This document shows, in pieces, positions 1 to 7,103 of a stretch of 10,594 nucleotides of DNA (positions within the stretch are counted from its first letter, which is position 1; every line of letters starts with the position of its first letter). The notes under the pieces are model-generated. The model saw only the letters and a list, made by a program, of their open reading frames with translations. It ran no database searches and was not told where the DNA came from. The stretch is from the NCBI GenBank assembly GCA_019247135.1, contig JAFAPL010000536.1, positions 1 to 10,594 on the forward strand, read 5' to 3'. This DNA comes from Chloroflexota bacterium. Lineage in GTDB: Bacteria > Chloroflexota > UBA6077 > CF-72. The position numbers and the translations under genes are program-made.

Positions 1-69
1 CGATGGCGCCACGGAGCAAGCACTCTAGCTCGCGCGCGCCGAGCAACCTCACACCTCATAGCCGACCAC

Positions 70-74
70 AGGAG
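70..74 (+). promoter_or_regulatory. ribosome binding site for the oxidoreductase gene
   Basis: The pentamer AGGAG lies 11 nt before the ATG at 86. It supports that start over internal Met codons. Spacing is slightly long but acceptable. The 69 bases before it hold no gene I can support. Confidence 0.5.
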
Positions 75-85
75 CCAGTTCGTAC

Positions 86-1090
86 ATGAATGATCTGGGC
101 GTAGCAATATTCGGCGCGGGCCGCGCAGGCCACGGCCACGCTCGCGCCATCAGCCAAACCACCGGCGCCCACCTCGTCGCCGTATTCGACGCCGACGCCG
201 ACCGCGCCAACTCCTTTGCCGAGACCCACGGATGCCAGGCGTTCACCACCTCCGACGACGTGCTCAAACGCGAGGACGTCGACCTGGTCATGATCGCGCT
301 GCCCAACTTCCTGCATGAACAAGCGACCGTTGAGGCAGCGAGCGCCAGAAAGCACATCTTCCTCGAAAAGCCGATGGCTGACACCGTCGAGGAATGCGAC
401 CGCATGCTCGACGCCGTCGAGCGCGCTGGAGTCCACCTGCTGGTCGCGCACAGCCAGCGTTATTTCGCGTCGACCATCCGCGCCAGGGAGATCGTCGAGA
501 GTGGTCAGATCGGAGAACCCGTCTTCGCCACGGACACCTGGTACAAGAACTTCGGCGTCACCACACGGCTGCCCTGGTTCCTCGACCGCGCCACTGGTGG
601 CGGCATGTGGCTGATGAACGGCGCGCACATGATCGACCGCACCTGCTGGGTGCTGAACACCGAGGTGGTCTCCGTGCGCGCGTGGATTGGTTCGCCGTTC
701 CATCACCTGCCCGCCGACGACGCGAACATGGCCTTCCTCCAGCTTCGGAACGGGCTGCACGCAACCATCGTGCACGCGGGCTACAAGACTCGCGGGGTCG
801 ACAAGTGCGAGGTGGAAATCACCTGCACCAATGGCATGCTCCTGTTCGACTCGTATTCGAACCGCATCGCTGTCGACCGCGATGGCCAGTATGCCCCGAT
901 GGAAGTTCAACGCAAGGAGCCATTCGCCGAAGAATTGAAAAACCTGGTGGGAGCAATCAACGGCACCGAGACGTTGAAAGTCGCACCGGCGTGGGGCCGG
1001 CACATCGTCGAGGTCCTGCTTGCCGCCGAAGAGTCGAGCCGCACCGGCCAGGAAGTCGCCATCCGCTCGCGCGTGCTGAGCCACGCTTGA
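86..1090 (+). CDS. Gfo/Idh/MocA family NAD(P)-dependent oxidoreductase
   Basis: A 334-residue soluble protein, normal length for this family of sugar and cyclitol dehydrogenases, which oxidise or reduce a hydroxyl/keto group using NAD(P)(H). An N-terminal Rossmann fold is seen: a Gly-rich loop AIFGAGRAG at residues 7-15 after a beta strand, and VAVFDAD at 31-37, whose acidic end suggests NAD preference. The family EKP motif is at 94-96 (FLEKPMADT), with the Lys normally in the active site. The C-terminal substrate domain carries GGGMWLMNGAHMIDR, with H181 and D184 in the usual catalytic GxHxxD position. The start ATG has AGGAG upstream. It is followed after 264 bp by an amidohydrolase and a solute-binding lipoprotein on the same strand, which suggests a shared carbohydrate or cyclitol substrate (inference). 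The exact substrate cannot be read from sequence. Family assignment is firm. Confidence 0.93.
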   Translation: MNDLGVAIFGAGRAGHGHARAISQTTGAHLVAVFDADADRANSFAETHGCQAFTTSDDVLKREDVDLVMIALPNFLHEQATVEAASARKHIFLEKPMADTVEECDRMLDAVERAGVHLLVAHSQRYFASTIRAREIVESGQIGEPVFATDTWYKNFGVTTRLPWFLDRATGGGMWLMNGAHMIDRTCWVLNTEVVSVRAWIGSPFHHLPADDANMAFLQLRNGLHATIVHAGYKTRGVDKCEVEITCTNGMLLFDSYSNRIAVDRDGQYAPMEVQRKEPFAEELKNLVGAINGTETLKVAPAWGRHIVEVLLAAEESSRTGQEVAIRSRVLSHA

Positions 1091-1093
1091 GGT

Positions 1094-1142
1094 CCAGCCC
1101 GCGGCGACGTTCTTGTGAGCGCGGGCATGCTCCGCGGGCTGG
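1094..1142 (+). terminator. inverted repeat after the oxidoreductase gene, possible terminator
   Basis: CCAGCCCGCGG at 1094-1104 is perfectly complementary to CCGCGGGCTGG at 1132-1142, an 11-bp GC-rich stem with a 27-nt loop, 3 nt past the stop codon. No T-run follows, so a classical intrinsic terminator is uncertain. The right arm lies in the first copy of the tandem repeat and recurs in the second copy, but the left arm does not recur. Confidence 0.35.
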
Positions 1143-1335
1143 CGCTGTTGCGTCCAGATTGTTCAACTTGCAAGTTGATGGCTCGGCCTGATGAAGCGGC
1201 AGCGCCGGTCGATACTCGCGGCGAAGTTCTTGTGAGCGCGGGCATTCTCCGCGGGCTGGCGCGGTTGCGTCCAGATTGTCCAACTTTTCAATCGATGGCT
1301 TGGGCAGATGCAGCGGCAGCGCCGCGTCGATATAT
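1101..1335. repeat. imperfect tandem duplication of a ~117-bp unit
   Basis: Copy 1 is 1101-1217 and copy 2 is 1218-1335. By eye they match at roughly 85% of positions with a single 1-nt indel. The best conserved block runs from TTCTTGTGAGCGCGGGCAT through GTTGCGTCCAGATTGT (1110-1162 and 1227-1279). Divergence is concentrated around the palindrome CAACTTGCAAGTTG (1164-1177), which copy 2 has lost. Reading frames pass through both copies, but their translations are Arg/Ala-rich on either strand and resemble no protein I know. I therefore treat this as non-coding repeated DNA filling the gap between the oxidoreductase and amidohydrolase genes. It may belong to an interspersed repeat family of this genome. 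Confidence 0.8.
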
Positions 1336-1354
1336 TTGCGGGTAGGCTTGAGTC

Positions 1355-2137
1355 ATGGTTGTTGATAGCCATTGCCACGCCTCGCTGGAGTGGTACGAGC
1401 CGATCGAGACGTTGCTGTTCGAAATGGACCGCAACGGCGTCGACGCCGCGATCCTGATCCAGATCAACGGTCAATACGACAACGCCTATCAGGCGGAGTG
1501 CGTCAAACGCTACCCGGGCAGATTCGCCAGCGTGGTCATGGTCGACCACGCCAAGCCCGACGCACCACAAACCCTGGAGCGCCTGCACGCCGAGGGGGCC
1601 AGCGGCGTCCGCCTCGCTCCGACGGTGCGCTCGCCCGGCGACGACCCGCTGGCGATCTGGCACGCCGCCGAACGACTGGGCCTGTCCATCAGCTGCGGCG
1701 GTAAAGCCGCCGACTTCGCCACTCCAGCGTTCGCCCAGCTCGTCGAGCAGTTGCCCCGGGCAAAGGTCGTCGTCGAGCACCTCGGTGGACTGAGCCGAGC
1801 TGACGACAACGCCCAGCGCGAGCAGGTCTTCAAGCTCGCGCGCTTCTCGAACGTGTACATGAAGGTGACCGGTGTTGGCGAATTCGCCGCCCGCGCGATG
1901 CCCGTCAAAGCTCCGTTTCCGTTCGAAGAACCCATACCCACCTTCCTCGAGCAGGCCTATCAAGCCTTCAGCCCCGCCCGCCTGATGTGGGGCAGCGACT
2001 TTCCACCGGTCGCATCGCGCGAAGGCTACGGCCGCGCACTCCAGGGTTGCCGCGACCAGTTCGCAAACAAGCCTCGAGCCGACCTGGACCGCATCTTCGA
2101 CGCAACCGCTCGCGCCGTGTTTCCCATCCGCACCTGA
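1355..2137 (+). CDS. amidohydrolase-2 family metal-dependent hydrolase (lactonase-like)
   Basis: A 260-residue TIM-barrel hydrolase of the amidohydrolase-2 (PF04909, COG2159/COG3618) type. The first strand has the metal-binding HxH motif (DSHCH, H6 and H8). VVVEHLGG at 138-145 supplies the later conserved His (H142), and MWGSDFPP at 211-218 supplies the catalytic Asp (D215). Where many family members have a His ligand in the middle strand, this protein reads SISCGG (111-116). The reduced HxH-H-D set is seen in lactonase-type members such as sugar-lactone and pyrone-dicarboxylate lactonases. Hydrolysis of a lactone or ring compound is therefore the most likely role, but the substrate is unknown. 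A weak GGTAGG at 1341-1346 precedes the ATG. The lipoprotein gene follows after 22 bp, probably co-transcribed. Confidence 0.88.
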   Translation: MVVDSHCHASLEWYEPIETLLFEMDRNGVDAAILIQINGQYDNAYQAECVKRYPGRFASVVMVDHAKPDAPQTLERLHAEGASGVRLAPTVRSPGDDPLAIWHAAERLGLSISCGGKAADFATPAFAQLVEQLPRAKVVVEHLGGLSRADDNAQREQVFKLARFSNVYMKVTGVGEFAARAMPVKAPFPFEEPIPTFLEQAYQAFSPARLMWGSDFPPVASREGYGRALQGCRDQFANKPRADLDRIFDATARAVFPIRT

Positions 2138-2159
2138 GCGCGTTCTCTCGGCTAACCTG

Positions 2160-3416
2160 ATGCGAGTGTCCCGCACCATACGCTTCAGCTTGATCATCGC
2201 GCTTGCGATCTTCGTCACCGCTTGCCAGCAAGCGCCAGCAGCAGGGCCAACACAACCTGCTGCCGCGGCACCCCCGGCCGCTGCGACCACCGCTCCGGCG
2301 GCGAGCCCGGCGGCGAGCCCGGCCGCCGCAAAGCCAGCGGCCTCGCCCGCCGCATCACCATCTCCCAGCCCGGGCGTGTCGCTGTCTCCCAGCCCGGGCG
2401 CGTCGCCCTCTCCAGCCGCCTTTGCGTCACCCTCGCCCTCACCAGCGGCTCAGGCTGCGCCCGCGGTCGGGGTTGCTAGCGGACCAACCCCGACCGCGGT
2501 CAGCGGCCCGGCCGCGTCGCTCAAGGTCTCCTACAGCAATCCCATCGCCACGAATTTGCCCGAGTGGATGGCCCTCGAAACGGGCGCATTCGCGGAGCGC
2601 GGTCTCACCGTCGAGGAGACGAACATCGCCAGCGCGAACGGGATCCCTGGCTTGCTGAGTGGCGATACCCAGATTGCGCACCTGGGCGGGTCGGAGGCGA
2701 TCAGCGCCGTTTCGGGCGGCGCGGATCTCGTGATTATCGGGGTGACCGGTCCCGTGTACCCCTTCGTGTTCATGGCACAACCGTCGATCGCCAGTGTCGA
2801 CCAGCTCAAAGGCAAGAAGGTCGGTGTGTCCAACGCGGGATCCTCATCCGATATCGCCACGCGGGTCATGCTGCGCAAAGTCGGCCTCGCTCCAGACCAT
2901 GACGTCACGATCGTATCGGTCGGCTCCCTCCAGAACCGCACGGCGGCGCTGCTGTCAGGCGCCATCGACGGCGGCCTTGCCCAGCCTCCCGAGCAGCTCG
3001 CGCTGCAGGACCAGGGGCTCCACATCATTTACGACCTCGGCTCCCAGCACCTGCCGGCCGCCACTGACACGGTCGTCGTCCAGCGCAGCTGGCTGAACGC
3101 AAACCGCGCCGTCGCTCAGCGCTATATCGATGCGCTGGTGGTCGGGGCCTCCCGCGCACACCAGGACCGCGCCACTACGCTGACCGTGCTTGGCAAATAC
3201 CTGAAGAGCGATGACCAGCGTGCGCTCGAAGCGACGTACGACTACTTTATCAACAACATCATTCCCGTCTATCCGATGCCCGTCCCCGAGCAGTTCGCGG
3301 ACGCGATCGAGCAGCTCTCAGCCGCCAATGACAAGATCAAAGGCTTCGATCCCTCGACGATCATCGATGCGTCGCTAGTCCAGAGCGCAATGGACCGTCG
3401 CCTGGCTGCTCCCTGA
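2160..3416 (+). CDS. ABC transporter solute-binding lipoprotein, NMT1/SsuA-TauA type
   Basis: A 418-residue exported lipoprotein. Residues 1-21 form a type II signal peptide (basic RVSRTIR, hydrophobic FSLIIALAIF) ending in lipobox VTAC, with C22 the lipidated Cys. Residues 23-118 are a low-complexity Ala/Pro/Ser tether, with four 8-residue repeats at 68-99. The periplasmic-binding-protein fold begins near L121 (LKVSYSNPIATNLPEWMALE) and has typical NMT1/SsuA features: GAFAERGLTVE (142-152), LLSGDTQIAHLGG (165-177) and LKGKKVGVSNAGSSSD (216-231). Relatives bind sulfonates, nitrate, thiamine precursors or aromatic acids; the ligand here cannot be told. It lies 22 bp after the amidohydrolase and probably delivers that pathway's substrate. 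No permease or ATPase gene follows, since the next gene is convergent. The start ATG lacks a clear Shine-Dalgarno, so coupling to upstream translation is possible. Confidence 0.9.
   Translation: MRVSRTIRFSLIIALAIFVTACQQAPAAGPTQPAAAAPPAAATTAPAASPAASPAAAKPAASPAASPSPSPGVSLSPSPGASPSPAAFASPSPSPAAQAAPAVGVASGPTPTAVSGPAASLKVSYSNPIATNLPEWMALETGAFAERGLTVEETNIASANGIPGLLSGDTQIAHLGGSEAISAVSGGADLVIIGVTGPVYPFVFMAQPSIASVDQLKGKKVGVSNAGSSSDIATRVMLRKVGLAPDHDVTIVSVGSLQNRTAALLSGAIDGGLAQPPEQLALQDQGLHIIYDLGSQHLPAATDTVVVQRSWLNANRAVAQRYIDALVVGASRAHQDRATTLTVLGKYLKSDDQRALEATYDYFINNIIPVYPMPVPEQFADAIEQLSAANDKIKGFDPSTIIDASLVQSAMDRRLAAP
2361..2456 (+). repeat. four 24-nt coding repeats in the lipoprotein linker
   Basis: Units start at 2361, 2385, 2409 and 2433 and encode SPSPGVSL, SPSPGASP, SPAAFASP and SPSPAAQA (residues 68-99). 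The first two share the 16-mer TCTCCCAGCCCGGGCG exactly, consistent with recent slippage duplication. They sit between the lipid anchor and the binding domain, so copy number would only change tether length. Confidence 0.75.
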
Positions 3417-3427
3417 TCAACCAGGCG
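3399..3427. terminator. possible bidirectional hairpin across the abutting stop codons
   Basis: CGCCTGG (3399-3405) pairs with CCAGGCG (3421-3427) around a 15-nt loop centred on TGATCA, which holds the stop codons of both convergent genes. A competing copy, CCAGGCGA at 3435-3442, can pair with TCGCCTGG at 3398-3405. There is no T-run on either side, so termination here is only a suggestion. Confidence 0.3.
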
Positions 3428-6400
3428 CGGCGCGCCAGGCGATGGTGACGGTGGTGCCAACGCCGGGCTGACTCCGCAGCCGCAGCTCCGCTCCGATCGA
3501 CCGCGCTCGCTCCTGCATGATTCCGAGCCCGAGCCGCCCTTGGGCCACACGACTCCGCACGAACCCCCGCCCATCATCGCGCAGCCGGACGTCGAGTCCC
3601 CGCGTGTGCCAGCGCACGTGAATTTCCACGTGCGCTGCCTCCGCGTGCTTGCTCGTATTATTCAAGGCCTCCTGCGCAACCCGGTACAGCGCGATCTGTA
3701 CTTCAGGCGGCAGAAGAATCGGCTGACCCTGTGTTCGCACGGTTGCCTGCAGATTGGACCTGCTCGCGATTGCTTCCCCTAATTGGGTCAGCAGCTGCAC
3801 AAACGGCGCTTCCGTGAGCGCAGCCGGCCGAAGCTCGAGCAATAGCGTCCGCATTTCGGCAAGCGCGCCACGCGTCAACCGCCGCAAATCCTCCAGTCGC
3901 TGACGACCGTCCACCGGGTTCCTCTCCCAGAGCCGAGGCAAAACCTCCGCGATGAGACTTGCCGAGAACAGCGTCTGTGTCACCGCGTCGTGCAGCTCGC
4001 GCGCAAGTCGCTGCCGCTCTTCGGCCGTCGCGGCCTGTTGCGCACGCTCGAACAACCGCGCATTCTGAATCGCTAACCCCGCGCGCTGGGCGAGCGCTTG
4101 AACCAGTCGTCTGTCCTCTACGGTCGGACTGTGCTGGCTGCAAAAGGCCACGCCAAACAAGCCGAACAGCTGGCCCGACTCGACGATGGGGGCCAGAATC
4201 GCGGACTGAATCTTTTCGCGCTCCACGAGCTCCCGCATCGCCGACGGAAGCCGTGGATCGTTGGCTGGATCCAGCACGATCAGATCCGAGCGCATGACCT
4301 CGACAACGAAGCCGTCCCTCTCTGGAGTCACCTCTTGCGCGAGCGACTCGGCTGCGTACCCGCGCGCTGCCGCGGTCACGAGTTTGCCCTGCTCCGCTTC
4401 CCATACCATCACGGACGTCTTGTCCGCCTGCAGAACGTCAATCGCGACCTCTGTCAGCGCGTTCAGCACGTCATCCAGCCGCAGCGACCGGTGCAGCACC
4501 TGGTCAGCGCGATACAACGCCTCCAGCTCGCGGCGACTCTGCTCGGACTCCGCGAAAAGCGTCGCATTCTCGATCGCCAGTGCAGCCCGGCGGGCCAACG
4601 CCAGCAACACCCGCTCTTCGTCGCCAACCAGTACGCGCTGCTCGCGATAATTCACGCCAAATACACCGAATACCTCACCGTTCACGACGATGGGCACGTG
4701 CAGCAATGACCGGATCCCTTCCGCCGCGGTGATCCGGTGCGCCACCCGTGGATCGCTCTGAGCATCTTCGACCGTCACCGGCTGACCGGTCAGCGCAACC
4801 AGCGTCGTCACACCTTCGCCCGGAGCGTGCGTCATCTCGGCCACAACCTCGGGTCGGAATCCCCGAGTCGCCCCGGGCACCAGGCGTTCGTGCGACTTGT
4901 CCCAGATCAGGACGGAGGTCATGTCGGCGTCCAGCACATCCGTCGCAACGTCCACCAACGCCTGCAACACGGCCTCGAGCCGCAACGAACGATACAGGGC
5001 TTCGTCTGCACGGTACAGCGCCTCCAGATCGCGCGTGCGTTGCACCGCCTGCGCGTGCAGGCGGGCATTCTCCATTGCAAGCGCCGTCTGATCCGCGAAG
5101 GCTTCCGCGAGCGCGACATCGTCCGCACTGTATTCCCGCGGCTCGCGGTAATACAGCGTAATAGCGCCCTGAATCTCACGGCCCCGTACGAGCAGCGGAA
5201 CCGCCAGAATTGCCCGATAATGTCGCGCAACTTCGCGCACCCGCGGAAACCCGTTCGCCCTCACCCGTTCCTCGCCCGGATCCGCAATCCGCTCCAGCTC
5301 CAGAAAACCCACACGATCCAGGATCACGGGTTCGGATTCGCCGGCCACGGGCAGCGCTTCCAGCAGGTCGCGGACGCCAACCGGCTGCCGCCGCTCCACC
5401 GCGACTCCCGTGATAGCCGTGCCGACAGGCAGCCGCATCGGTATGATCTCCGCACTCAGCGCACGCGAGGCCCGCACCGTCAAAACACGTGGCCCTTCTG
5501 CTCCGGCCGTCAGTAGCAACACACTTTCGGCGTCGCTGTGCAGCAAGCGACTCGCCTGCGCGAGCACCTCGTCGAGGATTTCGTCGAGCGAGCGCGTTGA
5601 ATTGACCACTCGCAACAGCTCGCGCACGCCTTCAGCAACATTCCGCCGCCGTTCGTTTTCCCGCATCCGCTGCTCGGCTTCACTGTGCAACCGGGCATTC
5701 TCGAGTGCGAGTGAAGTCTGCTGCGCAAACGACCCAGCAAGATCCACTTCCTCGTTAGAAAACGCACGCGGCTCCGCATAAAACAGCGTTATCGCGCCAA
5801 GCGTGCGCCCACGCGCCACGAGCGGAGTCGAGAGCACCGCACGAAACGACGTCGCCAGCCGGTGCACGCGTGGCTCCGGTAAACCGTGCTCCAGGTCCGG
5901 ATCGGTGCGCGCACCCAGCCGCACGATTCTGGCATACGTGCCAAAATCCTCCAACTGCGTCTCGGAGGCACGGATTGACGTGTCCGGGACCAGTGCTTCC
6001 TGCAAGTCCCAACATACGAGCGGCCGCGCCTGCTGCACGGTCAGACCGCTGGTGGGAGAACCAACACGCACCTCCTGCGCGAGCTGTGCTGGCTCCAGCC
6101 CCATCGCCGCCCTGACATGCAGGATCGAGTCCTCTTCGTTTGCCCGCAAGTACACCGCGCCGGCGTCGTTACCCAGCAATTGACTGGACTGGGTGAGCAC
6201 GTGCCGCAGAATCTCCTCCAGGTCCTGGTTGGAGTTGATAACTGCCAGCAGCTCCCGCAACGCCTCCGCCACACGTTGCCGACGCAGAATCTCCCGAAAC
6301 CGCTGCTGCGCCTCTTCGCGCAATCGAGCATTCTCAATTGCCAGCGCACCCTGTTGGGCAAAAGCGACCGTCAGATCGATCAGCTCGTGCGTAATGCTCC

Positions 6401-6914
6401 GCTGCTCGCGATAGAAGAGCTCGAGCGCCCCGTACGTCTCGCCGTGGGCGCCAAGCGGGACGGCCACGAGGGTGCGGTACATCCGCGCAATTTCCAGATT
6501 CCGACTCCGCTGAGGACTATCGTTGATGGTAACGGGGCCCGGACGCGTCACCTCGAGGTAGTACTCGCGATCCTCCACTTGCTCGTCGATCGTCTTCGCG
6601 AAACCGCGTTCGAGCGTCGCTGGAAAATCGCAGACGACGACCGGTCGTTGCTTCGATACGGCCGTACCCACCACGGGATAGCCAACCAGCGCAGTCTCGG
6701 CGAGGGTGTGTCTGGGAACCCCGTGTGCAGCGTGCACGCGGAGCACAGTGGGATCGGCCGTATCGCGCAAATACACACTCGCGCCATCAGCTTGCAACAC
6801 CCCCTGCGCCTTGGGCACGAGGTACGCGAGAATCTCTTCGAGCCCCTGGCTGGAGTTGACGACCGCGAGCAGGTCGCGCAGCCCTGTCGCGCTCGCCTCG
6901 TCGAAGAGTCCCAT
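3417..6914 (-). CDS. soluble multi-GAF (five domains) sensor histidine kinase, NarX/DegS type
   Basis: A 1165-residue protein with no membrane segment or signal peptide, so a cytoplasmic sensor. Five GAF domains are visible at about 12-198, 219-408, 430-618, 640-786 and 807-953. The first three open with variants of LRELLAVINSNQDLEEIL and carry a long insert before the PL-containing strand. The last two open with ALYRADxxLxRSLRLxxVL and have normal length. Helical linkers (ENARLxxEAxQR) join them. The kinase core is HisKA_3: ERQRLARELHDAVTQTLF, with phospho-acceptor H975. The HATPase domain has an N box QEALNNTSKHA (1081-1091), a G1 box DDGRGF (1113-1118) and GLGI (1129-1132), all intact. The family phosphorylates LuxR/NarL-type response regulators, but none is adjacent, so this is an orphan in the window. 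The ATG at 6914 lacks a strong Shine-Dalgarno. It diverges from the cellulase gene. Confidence 0.93.
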   Translation of the reverse strand: MGLFDEASATGLRDLLAVVNSSQGLEEILAYLVPKAQGVLQADGASVYLRDTADPTVLRVHAAHGVPRHTLAETALVGYPVVGTAVSKQRPVVVCDFPATLERGFAKTIDEQVEDREYYLEVTRPGPVTINDSPQRSRNLEIARMYRTLVAVPLGAHGETYGALELFYREQRSITHELIDLTVAFAQQGALAIENARLREEAQQRFREILRRQRVAEALRELLAVINSNQDLEEILRHVLTQSSQLLGNDAGAVYLRANEEDSILHVRAAMGLEPAQLAQEVRVGSPTSGLTVQQARPLVCWDLQEALVPDTSIRASETQLEDFGTYARIVRLGARTDPDLEHGLPEPRVHRLATSFRAVLSTPLVARGRTLGAITLFYAEPRAFSNEEVDLAGSFAQQTSLALENARLHSEAEQRMRENERRRNVAEGVRELLRVVNSTRSLDEILDEVLAQASRLLHSDAESVLLLTAGAEGPRVLTVRASRALSAEIIPMRLPVGTAITGVAVERRQPVGVRDLLEALPVAGESEPVILDRVGFLELERIADPGEERVRANGFPRVREVARHYRAILAVPLLVRGREIQGAITLYYREPREYSADDVALAEAFADQTALAMENARLHAQAVQRTRDLEALYRADEALYRSLRLEAVLQALVDVATDVLDADMTSVLIWDKSHERLVPGATRGFRPEVVAEMTHAPGEGVTTLVALTGQPVTVEDAQSDPRVAHRITAAEGIRSLLHVPIVVNGEVFGVFGVNYREQRVLVGDEERVLLALARRAALAIENATLFAESEQSRRELEALYRADQVLHRSLRLDDVLNALTEVAIDVLQADKTSVMVWEAEQGKLVTAAARGYAAESLAQEVTPERDGFVVEVMRSDLIVLDPANDPRLPSAMRELVEREKIQSAILAPIVESGQLFGLFGVAFCSQHSPTVEDRRLVQALAQRAGLAIQNARLFERAQQAATAEERQRLARELHDAVTQTLFSASLIAEVLPRLWERNPVDGRQRLEDLRRLTRGALAEMRTLLLELRPAALTEAPFVQLLTQLGEAIASRSNLQATVRTQGQPILLPPEVQIALYRVAQEALNNTSKHAEAAHVEIHVRWHTRGLDVRLRDDGRGFVRSRVAQGRLGLGIMQERARSIGAELRLRSQPGVGTTVTIAWRAAPG

Positions 6915-7034
6915 GCAGGGTCAGCTTACGGCCTGCGACGCTCCCCAGGCGAACGCATCGGTGCGGATTACAGGCCTGTTAAATTGCTCGGGCATGCGGT
7001 CGGGCAGTGTGTAAGCTGATTCGTGGAGGCCTGA
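6915..7034. promoter_or_regulatory. divergent intergenic region between kinase and cellulase genes
   Basis: This stretch must hold the promoters of both the leftward kinase and the rightward cellulase. A 9-bp inverted repeat is visible: TCAGCTTAC at 6921-6929 and GTAAGCTGA at 7011-7019, 81 nt apart. Such paired arms could bind one regulator for both genes, although 9 bp may also arise by chance. I cannot assign a convincing -35/-10 pair. Confidence 0.35.
7025..7029 (+). promoter_or_regulatory. GGAGG ribosome binding site of a leader reading frame
   Basis: GGAGG is followed after 5 nt (CCTGA) by GTG at 7035. It is the best Shine-Dalgarno in the cellulase upstream region, yet it is too far (70 nt) to serve the cellulase ATG at 7100 and out of frame with the GTG at 7007. 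Confidence 0.45.
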
Positions 7035-7103
7035 GTGATCGAGCTTGGAAGCGTCACCGCGCCGTACGCACGCGCGCTGCCAAACCTCTGGGTTGGCCCA
7101 TGA
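7035..7103 (+). CDS. possible 22-codon leader ORF overlapping the cellulase start (ATGA)
   Basis: A GTG-initiated frame of 22 codons begins 5 nt after GGAGG (7025-7029). It starts MIELGSVTAP, ends PNLWVGP, and stops with TGA at 7101-7103. That stop overlaps the cellulase ATG at 7100-7102 in the classic ATGA arrangement of translationally coupled genes. The cellulase ATG has no Shine-Dalgarno of its own, so reinitiation after this leader is an attractive explanation. The peptide has no recognisable motif, and its length makes chance occurrence quite possible. Confidence 0.35.
   Translation: MIELGSVTAPYARALPNLWVGP

Noticed and set aside
29..45. Short GCTCG/CGAGC stem upstream of the first gene
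   Set aside because: Five base pairs in a GC-rich alternating run, expected by chance; no T-run.
3..89. 28-codon frame ending in an ATGA overlap with the oxidoreductase start
   Set aside because: Composition is Ser/Arg/Pro-rich with no coding character, and the left edge of the window prevents judging an upstream gene.
56..1084. Long minus-strand open frame opposite the oxidoreductase
   Set aside because: It is a GC-driven shadow of a clear Gfo/Idh/MocA gene; its translation has no family motif.
1101..1335. CRISPR-like array
   Set aside because: Only two long tandem copies with no spacers; this is a simple duplication.
1163..2290. 375-codon minus-strand open frame across repeat and amidohydrolase
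   Set aside because: The plus strand has an unmistakable HxH/GSDFPP hydrolase; the minus frame is antisense and low in recognisable content.
4737..5516. 259-codon plus-strand open frame inside the kinase
   Set aside because: Arg/His/Gln-rich antisense shadow of GAF3-GAF4.
6117..7019. 300-codon plus-strand open frame inside the kinase
   Set aside because: It is antisense to the GAF domains and repeats with their periodicity; no independent motif.
7007..7099. GTG at 7007 as the cellulase start
   Set aside because: It would put 31 residues, many basic, ahead of a normal Sec signal peptide starting at ATG 7100, and has no convincing Shine-Dalgarno.
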